A model generated the notes under the pieces. That model was not told the DNA's origin and ran no database searches. It saw only the letters and a program-made list of their open reading frames with translations. Shown one piece after another: positions 36,534 through 45,340 of a DNA stretch of 45,340 bases; within the stretch, counting starts at the first letter, position 1; every line of letters starts with the position of its first letter. Origin of the DNA: Rhodocyclales bacterium (GTDB taxonomy: Bacteria; Pseudomonadota; Gammaproteobacteria; Burkholderiales; Rhodocyclaceae); contig JACRIY010000042.1 in NCBI GenBank assembly GCA_016235805.1, forward strand, positions 1 to 45,340, written 5' to 3'. The position numbers and the translations under genes were made by a program.

Positions 36534-39521
36534 ATGAGCGCGCAGCTCGAAACCGATCAACCGACTGCCGATGCCAGGAATTCGTCCGGGTCCATGACGC
36601 CGTCCGGCGATTTCCTGAAGTTCGCCATATGGGTGATGCTGGCCAGCGCGCTCGGGGCGATGCTGATGCTTGTCATCATGGCACCGGACCAGACCGCGAG
36701 GGTCGCGCGGCCCGGGTTGCTGGCCCTGGTGGCCCTGCTCGGCTGGCATTTCCTGCGTTGCGGGCAGCGGCGGGCCACCCTGAAGGTGCTGGTGTTCGGT
36801 TCGTGGATTGCAGTGACGGTGGTTGCTGCGACCACCGGCGGCACCCACGCGCCGATCGTCGTCGTCTATCCGGCGATCATCGTCCTCGCCGGCTGGACCA
36901 TGGGATGGCGATCGACATTGACCCTCCTGGTACTCACCACCATCGTGACCCTGTGCCTTGCGATTGGCGAATCCCGTGGCCTGCTGCCGCCGGAACCCGC
37001 GACGCCGCCCTTGCTCCATGGTTCGCTGCAACTCATCGTCCTGATCCTTTGCGCGGTGCTGATCACCTACCTGGCGCGGTCCTACCGCGATCGCGTCGCC
37101 GAGTTGAGCCAGGCCGGCCGCGAACTCGCCCGGCGTACCGCAGATCTCGAAGTGAGCAAGCAAGAGCTGGATCGGGCGCAGGCGGTCGCCCGGGTGGGCA
37201 GTTGGACGCTGGATCCGGTGACCGGCAAGATCGAGGCATCGGTCGAGGCCTGCCGCATCTTCGGCCTGCCGGAGGGAACCGTGGCACCCTACGAGGCCTT
37301 CCTTGCCTGTGTCGATCCGCGGGATCGGGCGGCGGCGGACGATGTATGGCGCAAGGGTCTGAGGGGTGGTGCAAGCGCCCACGAATACCGTGTCGTGGTC
37401 GGGAGCGAAACGCGCTGGGTGCGCCAGAAGGCCGAGAGCCGCTCCGGTGGAGACGGTCGAGCGCCCAATGTGGTCGGCATTGTTCAGGATATCTCCGAGA
37501 AACGCATCGCCGATCAGAGTCTCAAGGCAAGCGAAGCGCGATTCCGCAACATGTTGCAGGAAATCCCCTCGGTCGCGATTCAGGGCTATGGACCCGACGG
37601 CACGACCATCTACTGGAACCGGGCTTCGACCCGGATCTACGGCTACGCCGAGGAGGAGGCGCTGGGGCGCAACCTGTTCGAGCTGATCATTCCGCCGGAG
37701 ATGCGCGACTACGTGAAACCGGCCGTAGATGAGATGTTCGCCAGCGGCCAGCCGATTCCGTCGGGCGAACTCTCTTTGCAGCGAAAGGACGGTACCCGGG
37801 TGGATGTCTACTCGAGCCATGCCCTGGTCCAGGTGGACGGGCGGGCGCCGGAGATGTTCTGTGTCGACATCGATCTCACCGAACGCAAGCAGGCCGAGGC
37901 AGCAACACGGGAACTGAATCGGGACTTCGTGTCCTTCCTCGAAAACACAAGCGACTTCGTCTATTTCAAGGATGAAAACAGCCGCTTCCGCTTCTGCAGC
38001 CAGACGCTCGCCGACATCACCGGCCACGCCAGCTGGCGCGACATGATCGGCAAGCACGACCTGGAAGTCTTTCCGCCCGAAATCGCCCGGATCTACTACG
38101 AGGAGGAGTTTCAGATCTTCCGTGAAGGCAAGCCGCTGCTGAACAAGATCGATCCCTACATTGATACCGCCGGACGACGAGGCTGGGTCAGCACCAACAA
38201 GTGGCCGTTGCTGGATGCCGGCAAAAGCGGCAAGGTAGTCGGCCTGTTCGGCATCAGCCGGGACATCACCGAGCGCAGGCTGGCGGAAGCCGAGCTCGAA
38301 CAGCATCGGCATCATCTGGAGGAACTGGTCTTCTCGCGTACCGCAGAGCTTGCCGCTGCGAAGGATGCCGCGGAGGCGGCCAGCCGGGCCAAGAGCGTGT
38401 TCCTGGCCAACATGAGCCACGAGCTGCGAACGCCGATGAACGGCATCATGGGCATGACCGAACTGGCGCTGCGCCGCGCGACCGATCCCAGGCAGATCGA
38501 CCACCTGACGAAGAGCATGGGTGCCGCAAGGCACCTGCTGGCCGTGATCAACGACGTCCTCGACATTTCGCGCATCGAAGCCGATCGGCTGGTGCTGGAA
38601 GAAAAGGAATTTTCCCTGGCACAGGTCATCGGCGACGCCCTGGCCATGCAGGAGGAGCTTGCCCGTGTCAAGGGATTGTCGCTGGTCGCCGAGATCGCTC
38701 CGGCGCTCCCCGATCAATTCAGCGGCGACGCCCTGCACCTGCGGCAGATCCTGCTCAACTTCATTGGCAACGCCATCAAGTTTTCCGACCGGGGACAGAT
38801 CTCCGTTCGCGCCCGCGCCGAGGAGGAAGACCTCCAGAGCCTGCTGTTGCGCATCGAAGTCATCGACCAGGGAATCGGTTTGGGCAAGGAACAGCAGTCA
38901 AGGCTGTTTCATGCATTTACCCAGGTGGACGATTCTTCGACACGAAAACACGGCGGCAGCGGCCTTGGCCTGGTGATATCCAAACGCATCGCCCGCTTGA
39001 TGGGTGGGGACGTCGGCGTCGTCAGCGAAGAAGGGCAGGGCAGCACGTTCTGGGTCACGGTCCGACTGCGGCGTTGCGCCGTTGCGCGGCATGCGGGCGT
39101 CGCGCCCGACGCCGGTTCCTGGCGTGAGGCGCTGGCGCGGGAGTTCTCCGGGAACCGGGTCCTGGTGGTCGAAGACGAGCCCGTGAATCTCGATGTCGCC
39201 ATGTTCCTGCTGGAAGACGCAGGACTCGTGCCGGAAGCAGCGCGCAATGGGGCGGAAGCGGTCGATCGCGCGCGCACCGAAAACTATGCCCTGATCCTGA
39301 TGGACGTGCAGATGCCGGTTCTGAACGGGCTCGACGCGACGCGAGAGATCCGGCGCCTGCCCGGAATGGCGACGGTGCCGATCCTGGCGATGACTGCCAA
39401 TGCCTTCGACGGCGATCGCGAGCGCTGCCTGGACGCCGGCATGAGCGATCACATCGGCAAGCCGGTGGCGCCGGATGTCTTGTTCGCGACGGTGCTGACC
39501 TGGTTGCGAAAGGCGGCCTGA
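36534..39521 (+). CDS. Hybrid sensor histidine kinase (membrane sensor, three PAS, HisKA, HATPase, REC)
   Basis: The protein has 995 residues from ATG 36534 (a GTG at 36522 is the alternative; neither has a strong ribosome site). Order: about five to six membrane segments at 28-180, PAS-like domains near 210-325, 335-450 and 460-585, and a coiled coil. Then come HisKA with His629 in [10 protein letters not shown], HATPase with [14 protein letters not shown] and GSGLGL, and a receiver domain with Asp924 in LILMDVQMP. The phosphate would pass from His to its own receiver and then to an Hpt protein that is not encoded nearby. The signal is unknown; PAS domains could bind haem, flavin or small molecules. 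It is followed by a periplasmic binding protein and a second hybrid kinase sharing its last 400 residues in pattern. Confidence 0.92.
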   Translation: MSAQLETDQPTADARNSSGSMTPSGDFLKFAIWVMLASALGAMLMLVIMAPDQTARVARPGLLALVALLGWHFLRCGQRRATLKVLVFGSWIAVTVVAATTGGTHAPIVVVYPAIIVLAGWTMGWRSTLTLLVLTTIVTLCLAIGESRGLLPPEPATPPLLHGSLQLIVLILCAVLITYLARSYRDRVAELSQAGRELARRTADLEVSKQELDRAQAVARVGSWTLDPVTGKIEASVEACRIFGLPEGTVAPYEAFLACVDPRDRAAADDVWRKGLRGGASAHEYRVVVGSETRWVRQKAESRSGGDGRAPNVVGIVQDISEKRIADQSLKASEARFRNMLQEIPSVAIQGYGPDGTTIYWNRASTRIYGYAEEEALGRNLFELIIPPEMRDYVKPAVDEMFASGQPIPSGELSLQRKDGTRVDVYSSHALVQVDGRAPEMFCVDIDLTERKQAEAATRELNRDFVSFLENTSDFVYFKDENSRFRFCSQTLADITGHASWRDMIGKHDLEVFPPEIARIYYEEEFQIFREGKPLLNKIDPYIDTAGRRGWVSTNKWPLLDAGKSGKVVGLFGISRDITERRLAEAELEQHRHHLEELVFSRTAELAAAKDAAEAASRAKSVFLANMSHELRTPMNGIMGMTELALRRATDPRQIDHLTKSMGAARHLLAVINDVLDISRIEADRLVLEEKEFSLAQVIGDALAMQEELARVKGLSLVAEIAPALPDQFSGDALHLRQILLNFIGNAIKFSDRGQISVRARAEEEDLQSLLLRIEVIDQGIGLGKEQQSRLFHAFTQVDDSSTRKHGGSGLGLVISKRIARLMGGDVGVVSEEGQGSTFWVTVRLRRCAVARHAGVAPDAGSWREALAREFSGNRVLVVEDEPVNLDVAMFLLEDAGLVPEAARNGAEAVDRARTENYALILMDVQMPVLNGLDATREIRRLPGMATVPILAMTANAFDGDRERCLDAGMSDHIGKPVAPDVLFATVLTWLRKAA

Positions 39522-39571
39522 TCGATGCCATTGGTTCCGGATGCAACTTTGCGCGTTCCAAGGAGAAAGTA

Positions 39572-40618
39572 ATGAAATCGCTTGCTGCATGGCCCCGCCG
39601 GCTGCGGGTACTGGCGCTGATCGCGTTCGGCTTCTCGCCGATGGCACAGGCGGATTCCCCGCCTATCGAAAAGAGGGAGTTCCGCATCCTGCACATAATG
39701 AGCTACCACTCGCCATGGCGCTGGACCGACAGGCAACTGGAGGGCTTTCAGGAGGAAATGAAGGGCCTGCCGGCGACCTACAAGGTTTTCCAGATGGATA
39801 CCAAGCGCATGAGTTCGGCGGAAAGCAAGGAGCGAAAAGGACTGGAGGCCCGCGCGCTGATCGAGAGCTGGAAGCCTGATCTGGTGTACAGCACCGATGA
39901 CGACGCGCAGGAATACGTGGCGCGGCACTATGTCAATGCAAAGCTTCCCTTCGTCTTCAGCGGAGTCAACAACCAGCCGGCCGTCTACGGATTCGCGGGC
40001 AGCTCGAACGTGACGGGGGTGCTCGAACAGGAACACTTCGTCCAGTCGGTGATGCTGGCCAGGAAGATCGTCCCCGATGCCAGGCGCATCGCGCTGATCT
40101 TCGACGACGCCAAGATGTGGGAGCCGGTGCGGGCGCGCATAGAAAGTGCCATGCCGCAGCTTGCGGGCATGAAGATCGTGGCCGCCGATACCGTTCTCAG
40201 CTTTGGTGACTACAAGCGCAAGATCGCGGAATATCAGAGTCGGGCCGACATCATCGGCACCATCGGCATCTTCAACCTGAAGGATGCGGAGGGCAAGAAC
40301 GTGCCCTACCAGGAAGTGCAGCGCTGGACGGTGGAGAACAGCAAGCTCCCGGATTTCGCCTTCTGGATCGATCGCGTTTATTACGGCACTCTTTGCGCGG
40401 TGACGGTTTCCGAGCGTGAGCAGGGCAGGGCCGCGGGCCGCATGGCGCGCACCATACTGGCCGCGGGAAAGAGCCCTTCCAGCTTCGCGATGGTTCCGAC
40501 CACCAAGGGCGTGCCGGTGATCAGCCTGGCCCGGGCCAGGAAGCTCGGCCTGCGCCTCAATTCCGACCTGCTGTTGGGCGCCGAGATCATCCAGCGCTTC
40601 GAGTGGGACCAGCCATGA
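39572..40618 (+). CDS. ABC-type periplasmic substrate-binding protein (PF04392-like), sensory partner
   Basis: This 348-residue protein has a signal peptide ending near residue 27 (FGFSPMAQA) and a two-lobe binding fold. The pattern [36 protein letters not shown] and [11 protein letters not shown] resembles the ABC_sub_bind (PF04392) family. No permease or ATPase gene is next to it; instead it lies between two sensor kinases. A TGA/ATG overlap couples it to the second kinase, so it probably presents a ligand to that kinase rather than feeding a transporter. AAGGAGA lies about seven bases before the ATG. The ligand is unknown. Confidence 0.85.
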   Translation: MKSLAAWPRRLRVLALIAFGFSPMAQADSPPIEKREFRILHIMSYHSPWRWTDRQLEGFQEEMKGLPATYKVFQMDTKRMSSAESKERKGLEARALIESWKPDLVYSTDDDAQEYVARHYVNAKLPFVFSGVNNQPAVYGFAGSSNVTGVLEQEHFVQSVMLARKIVPDARRIALIFDDAKMWEPVRARIESAMPQLAGMKIVAADTVLSFGDYKRKIAEYQSRADIIGTIGIFNLKDAEGKNVPYQEVQRWTVENSKLPDFAFWIDRVYYGTLCAVTVSEREQGRAAGRMARTILAAGKSPSSFAMVPTTKGVPVISLARARKLGLRLNSDLLLGAEIIQRFEWDQP

Positions 40619-43008
40619 AGCACCGCCTGCTGGCAAAGATCCTTCTGATCGCCGCCAGCATTACCTTGATTGGCATGGTCGCGATCTACTTGGCCAGCAG
40701 CATCCTGTTTACGCAAACCTATGTTGCTGCGCTGCAATCGAGGTCGCTGGCAATCGCCCAAGGCCTGCAGATCCAGCTCGACCGGATCCAGTCGCTCGGA
40801 ATCCGCCTCGACGATCTGGCGGGCTTCGACAAGCAGTGCCGGGACGTCGTGGATTCCTTCGATGGCGTCGAGTTCGCGATGGTGGTGGGCAGCGACGATG
40901 TCGTGCGTTTCCACAGCGAGCCTGGCCGGCATGGAACGCGGATCGTGGATCCGGCGCTGCTCGCCGCTTTGGCGGCGACAAAAGCGGTGACCGTCGGCTA
41001 TTCCTTCGACGGCATGGACGGCTATGCAGCGGTGGTTCCGCTGGTCTCGCTGGACGGCGCCCGCCTGGGCAACGTCGTGGTTGGCGTATCGGCCAAGGTG
41101 ATCGACGAAAAGCTGCGCCAGATGCAGATCGGCAGGGCCGGCGTCGGCTTGCTCGCTGTATTGGCGGGCTTTGCGGCGTTCGTGTTCGTGCTTTCCCGCT
41201 TCGTCAATCGCCCGCTTGCCGTGCTGATCGAGTCCATCGAACAGCTTCGCGCCGATACGACGGACCTCAGCCGGCGCGTTCCGCTCAACTCCAACGACGA
41301 GATCGGCACCCTGGCCAGGGCCTTCAACGGCTTGATGCAGAGCCTGCAGGAGACCACCGTGACGAAGTCGCAGCTCGCCACGGCCTACGAGGCGCTGAAG
41401 GAAAGCGAGGCCAAGTATCGCGAGCTGGTCAGCCATGCCAACGTGATCATCCTGCGTATGGACATCGAAGGCAAGGTCACCTACTTCAACGAGTTCGCCG
41501 AGCGCTTCTTCGGGTACTCGGCCGGCGACATTCTGGGGCGCAATGTCCTCGGTACCATCGTACCGCTGCGCGAAGGCGATACCGGCCGCGACCTCAGGGC
41601 GATGATCCAGGCGATCGCGGCCGAGCCTGAAAAGTTCGCCGAGAACGAAAATGAGAACATGACGCGCGATGGGCGGCGCGTCTACGTGCGCTGGGCCAAT
41701 CGCGCCGTCCTCGACGCGCACGACCGCCCCACCGGTGTTCTCTGCATCGGTCACGACATCACCGAGAAGAAGCTGGCCGACCGGGAACTCGACCAGCACC
41801 GGCACCACCTCGAGGAACTCGTGCATTCGCGCACTACCGAGCTGGCGCAGGCGCGCGATGCCGCCGAATCCGCCAATCGCGCCAAGAGCGTCTTTCTGGC
41901 CAACATGAGCCACGAGCTGCGTACGCCGATGAACGCGATCATCGGCATGACCAATCTTGCCTTGCGCTGTACCACCGATCCCATGCAGACCGACTACCTG
42001 CGCAAGAGCCTGGCCGGGGCCCAGCACCTGCTCGCCGTGATCAACAACATCCTGGACATCTCGCGCATCGAGGCTGACCGCATGACGCTGGAAGAACGCG
42101 ACTTTTCCCTGGCGCAAGTGGTGGATGATGCCTTTAGCATGCATTGGGAGCAGGCGCAAGCCAAGGGGCTGCGCCTTTCATGCGAGCTGGCGCCGGACCT
42201 GCCCGGGCAGTTTTGCGGCGATGCCCTGCGCTTGCGGCAGATACTGATCAACTTCGTGAACAACGCGATCAAGTTTTCCGACGATGGCGAGATCCGCGTC
42301 AGCGGTCGGCTATTGGGTCAGGACAGCCATGACGTGCTGTTGCGGCTGGAAGTCGCCGACCAGGGCATCGGCATCAGCCCCGAGCAACAGGGTCGGCTGT
42401 TCCAGGCCTTCACCCAGGGCGACGATTCGATGACGCGCAAATACGGCGGCACCGGCCTCGGCCTGATCATCTCGAGGCGCATTGCAAGATTGATGGGGGG
42501 CGATGTCGGCGTGGTCAGCGCGGAGGGAAGCGGCAGTACCTTCTGGGTGACCGTGCGCTTGCGGCATGCATCGGGAGATGCGACGGAAGGTCGGGCCTCG
42601 ACGGGCATGTCGGCGCGGGAGGAACTGGTCCAGGAACATTCCGGAACGCGTGTCCTGGTTGCGGAAGACGAACCGGTGAACCGGGAAACCGCGATCCTGT
42701 TGCTGCAGGACGTCGGCCTTGTGCCCGAGGTCGCGATGGATGGCGGTCAAGCTCTGCAAATGGCGCAGAGTGGAAACTATGCCCTGATCCTCATGGATGT
42801 GCAGATGCCCGTAATGAACGGACTCGACGCCACGCGCGCCATCCGGCGCCTGCCGGGGATGGCCGAGATCCCGATCCTGGCCATGACGGCCAATGCCTTC
42901 GACGAAGATCGCGCGGCGTGCATCTCGGCCGGCATGAACGCCCACATCGGCAAGCCGGTAATGCCGGAGGATCTCTACGCGTGCCTGTTGCGCTGGTTGC
43001 GGAAATGA
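40615..43008 (+). CDS. Hybrid sensor histidine kinase (Cache-like, HAMP, PAS, HisKA, HATPase, REC)
   Basis: The protein has 797 residues from ATG 40615, overlapping the binding-protein stop (ATGA). Order: membrane segment at 8-30, a periplasmic Cache-like domain near 35-175, a second membrane segment near 180-200, HAMP ([15 protein letters not shown]...) near 200-255 and a PAS domain near 270-385. It continues with a coiled coil, HisKA with His433 in [10 protein letters not shown], HATPase with [14 protein letters not shown] and GTGLGL, and a receiver with Asp728 in LILMDVQMP. The kinase core and receiver closely resemble those of the upstream kinase, so they are probably duplicates with different sensors. 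No Hpt or output regulator is next to it. It ends at a stem at 43016-43036. Confidence 0.93.
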   Translation: MKHRLLAKILLIAASITLIGMVAIYLASSILFTQTYVAALQSRSLAIAQGLQIQLDRIQSLGIRLDDLAGFDKQCRDVVDSFDGVEFAMVVGSDDVVRFHSEPGRHGTRIVDPALLAALAATKAVTVGYSFDGMDGYAAVVPLVSLDGARLGNVVVGVSAKVIDEKLRQMQIGRAGVGLLAVLAGFAAFVFVLSRFVNRPLAVLIESIEQLRADTTDLSRRVPLNSNDEIGTLARAFNGLMQSLQETTVTKSQLATAYEALKESEAKYRELVSHANVIILRMDIEGKVTYFNEFAERFFGYSAGDILGRNVLGTIVPLREGDTGRDLRAMIQAIAAEPEKFAENENENMTRDGRRVYVRWANRAVLDAHDRPTGVLCIGHDITEKKLADRELDQHRHHLEELVHSRTTELAQARDAAESANRAKSVFLANMSHELRTPMNAIIGMTNLALRCTTDPMQTDYLRKSLAGAQHLLAVINNILDISRIEADRMTLEERDFSLAQVVDDAFSMHWEQAQAKGLRLSCELAPDLPGQFCGDALRLRQILINFVNNAIKFSDDGEIRVSGRLLGQDSHDVLLRLEVADQGIGISPEQQGRLFQAFTQGDDSMTRKYGGTGLGLIISRRIARLMGGDVGVVSAEGSGSTFWVTVRLRHASGDATEGRASTGMSAREELVQEHSGTRVLVAEDEPVNRETAILLLQDVGLVPEVAMDGGQALQMAQSGNYALILMDVQMPVMNGLDATRAIRRLPGMAEIPILAMTANAFDEDRAACISAGMNAHIGKPVMPEDLYACLLRWLRK

Positions 43009-43015
43009 TGCCAGA

Positions 43016-43036
43016 GGAGCCGGATCAGCCGGCTCC
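43016..43036 (+). terminator. Hairpin after the second kinase gene
   Basis: An 8-base perfect stem, GGAGCCGG with CCGGCTCC, has a 5-base loop and starts 8 bases after the stop codon. Only two T follow, so it is a weak intrinsic terminator. It separates the kinase gene from convergent dnaJ. Confidence 0.5.
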
Positions 43037-43155
43037 TTGCACATCAGGACACGAGGCTTCCTGCCGGAGTACCCCGCGATGCCATATCGCCGGCGCCACC
43101 CGCAAGGAATACCGCCCCCGGCTCCGCCGGAGGCATAACTCTTGCGCAGGCGGCA

Positions 43156-44289
43156 TCAGCTGCCGAAGAAATCCCTGACCTTGTCGAGCCAGCTTTGCGC
43201 ACGCGGGCTGTGGCGCTGGGCGTTGCCCTGGCTGATTTCCTCGAATTCGCGCAAGAGTTCCTTCTGGCGGTCGGTGAGGCTGACCGGGGTTTCCAGCACC
43301 ACGTGGCACAGCAGGTCGCCGTGGCTGGATGAGCGCACGCCCTTGATGCCCTTGCCGCGCAGGCGGAAGACTTTGCCGGTCTGGGTTTCGGCCGGCACCT
43401 TGAGCTTGGCGACGCCATCCAGGGTCGGAATCTCGATCTCTCCGCCGAGCGCCGCGGTGGAAAAGCTGACCGGCATTTCGCAATGCAGGTCGTCGTGGTC
43501 GCGCTGGAACACGGCGTGGGCCTTGAGGTGGATCTGCACGTAAAGATCGCCCGGCGGGCCGCCATTGACGCCGTGTTCTCCTTCGCCGGTGAGCCGGATC
43601 CGGTCGCCCTCGTCGATCCCGGCCGGAATCTTGACCGACAGCGTCTTGTGCTGCTTGACACGGCCTGCACCGTGGCAGCTGCCGCAGGGATCGGCAATGT
43701 AACGCCCGGTGCCGTGGCACTTGGGACAGGTCTGCTGGATCGAGAAGAAGCCCTGCTGCATGCGCACCTGGCCGTGGCCGCCGCAGGTGGGGCAGGTCTT
43801 GGGTTCGCTGCCCTTCTTGGCGCCGCTGCCGTCGCAGGTTTCGCACTCGGCCATGGTCGGAATGCGGATGCGGGTTTCCGTTCCGCGTGCCGCGTCTTCC
43901 AGGCTGACTTCGAGGTTGTAACGCAGGTCGGCGCCGCGATAGACGTTGGCACGGCCGCCGCCACGTTGCCCGCCGCCGCCAAAGATGTCGCCGAAAATGT
44001 CGGAGAAGGCATCGGCGAAGCCGCCCATGCCAGCGCCGCCGGCGCCCATTCCGGCTTGCGGGTCGACGCCGGCATGGCCGTACTGGTCGTAGGCGGGTCG
44101 CTTCTGCGCGTCGGAGAGGATCTCGTAGGCTTCTTTGGCTTCCTTGAACTGCTCTTCCGCCTTGGGGTTGTCCGGATTGCGGTCCGGATGGAACTTCATG
44201 GCCAGCTTGCGGTAGGCCTTCTTGATGTCATCGTCCGAGGCGTCGCGATTGACGCCGAGAACTTCGTAGTAGTCGCGCTTTTTTGCCAT
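43156..44289 (-). CDS. dnaJ: Chaperone protein DnaJ
   Basis: DnaJ delivers unfolded proteins to DnaK and stimulates its ATPase. It has 377 residues from ATG 44289, the family start ([12 protein letters not shown]). The J-domain has HPDRN near 33-37, then a Gly-rich region at about 75-110. Four zinc repeats follow ([32 protein letters not shown]) near 145-210, and then the substrate-binding C-terminal domains. It lies 109 bases downstream of dnaK on the same strand with a long stem between them. Confidence 0.98.
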   Translation of the reverse strand: MAKKRDYYEVLGVNRDASDDDIKKAYRKLAMKFHPDRNPDNPKAEEQFKEAKEAYEILSDAQKRPAYDQYGHAGVDPQAGMGAGGAGMGGFADAFSDIFGDIFGGGGQRGGGRANVYRGADLRYNLEVSLEDAARGTETRIRIPTMAECETCDGSGAKKGSEPKTCPTCGGHGQVRMQQGFFSIQQTCPKCHGTGRYIADPCGSCHGAGRVKQHKTLSVKIPAGIDEGDRIRLTGEGEHGVNGGPPGDLYVQIHLKAHAVFQRDHDDLHCEMPVSFSTAALGGEIEIPTLDGVAKLKVPAETQTGKVFRLRGKGIKGVRSSSHGDLLCHVVLETPVSLTDRQKELLREFEEISQGNAQRHSPRAQSWLDKVRDFFGS

Positions 44290-44317
44290 GTCGTTGGTCC
44301 CGTGAATCTTGTGCAAA

Positions 44318-44372
44318 GGCCGAGTCAAGCGGCGACGCGCATTTTGAACACGCGGTCCGCTTCAACTCGGCC
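44318..44372 (-). promoter_or_regulatory. Long stem between dnaK and dnaJ
   Basis: GGCCGAGT-C-AAGCGG pairs with CCGCTT-CA-ACTCGGCC: 8 and 6 base pairs around a small bulge, with a GC-rich inner part. It starts after the dnaK stop and lies in the dnaK-dnaJ spacer. It may protect the dnaK message or reduce read-through into dnaJ, a common arrangement. A smaller stem GGCGC/GCGCC follows the dnaK stop directly. Confidence 0.5.
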
Positions 44373-44398
44373 AGTTAAACAGGCGCGTGGCGCCGTGC

Positions 44399-45340
<942 letters not shown>

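Noticed and set aside
34961-42159. Long minus-strand open frames opposite cysS and both kinase genes
   Set aside because: They have the same shadow composition, and the plus-strand proteins have complete, ordered domains and catalytic motifs.
43009-43155. CRISPR or REP-like array in the GC-rich spacer between the kinase gene and dnaJ
   Set aside because: There are several short inverted GC-rich stems, but no repeated unit with regular spacing.

Overview
The window is a stretch of bacterial chromosome with high G+C coding bias. The core gene order is leuC-entericidin-leuD-leuB-asd-fimV-truA-trpF-trpB-trpA-accD-folC-SPOR-cvpA-purF-metZ. This order, together with trxA-rho-rpmE and dnaK-dnaJ, suggests a betaproteobacterium, probably of the Rhodocyclales type. 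That placement is inferred from gene order and protein style only. No rRNA, tRNA or CRISPR array was seen.

Region 1 (1-5300) is accessory DNA. It opens with what looks like the terminal repeats of an IS21-type insertion sequence, ending at about 140. The element runs straight into the 3' two thirds of an AAA_13-type ATPase gene that has lost its Walker A half. Facing it is a minus-strand group: a short FtsZ/tubulin-like GTP-binding protein that starts with a Tat-like signal peptide, an AbrB/MazE-like DNA-binding protein, an unrecognised 243-residue protein, a secreted alpha/beta hydrolase, and a small protein that may have a papain/C39-like fold. This group is the least explained part of the window. 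It is followed by about 630 bases with little coding content.

Region 2 (5300-17200) is housekeeping: orn; a PMT/ArnT-like membrane glycosyltransferase; rpmE with a clear promoter and terminator; trxA and rho with a C-rich, rut-like leader; a 7Fe ferredoxin; aroC; a DUF465 protein; an MFS transporter; and the leucine and aspartate-semialdehyde genes leuC, leuD, leuB and asd with an entericidin-like lipoprotein between leuC and leuD.

Region 3 (17200-30500) starts with a large FimV polar hub protein and continues as one long, tightly packed plus-strand run: an ECF-T-like membrane protein, truA, trpFBA, accD, folC, a SPOR protein, cvpA, purF and metZ. It combines tRNA modification, tryptophan, fatty acid, folate, cell envelope, purine and methionine functions. 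A stem that could mask the accD ribosome binding site lies between trpA and accD.

Region 4 (30500-34720, minus strand) is an envelope group: a TPR protein and an L,D-transpeptidase that both end in NTF2-like domains, then periplasmic and cytoplasmic cyclophilins, then lpxH.

Region 5 (34970-43040) holds cysS and a sensory cluster of two hybrid histidine kinases around an ABC-type periplasmic binding protein. A near-ideal FNR/Dnr-type site sits at class II distance from a -10 element before the first kinase, so the cluster may respond to low oxygen or nitrogen oxides. The window ends with dnaJ and the 3' part of dnaK on the minus strand.
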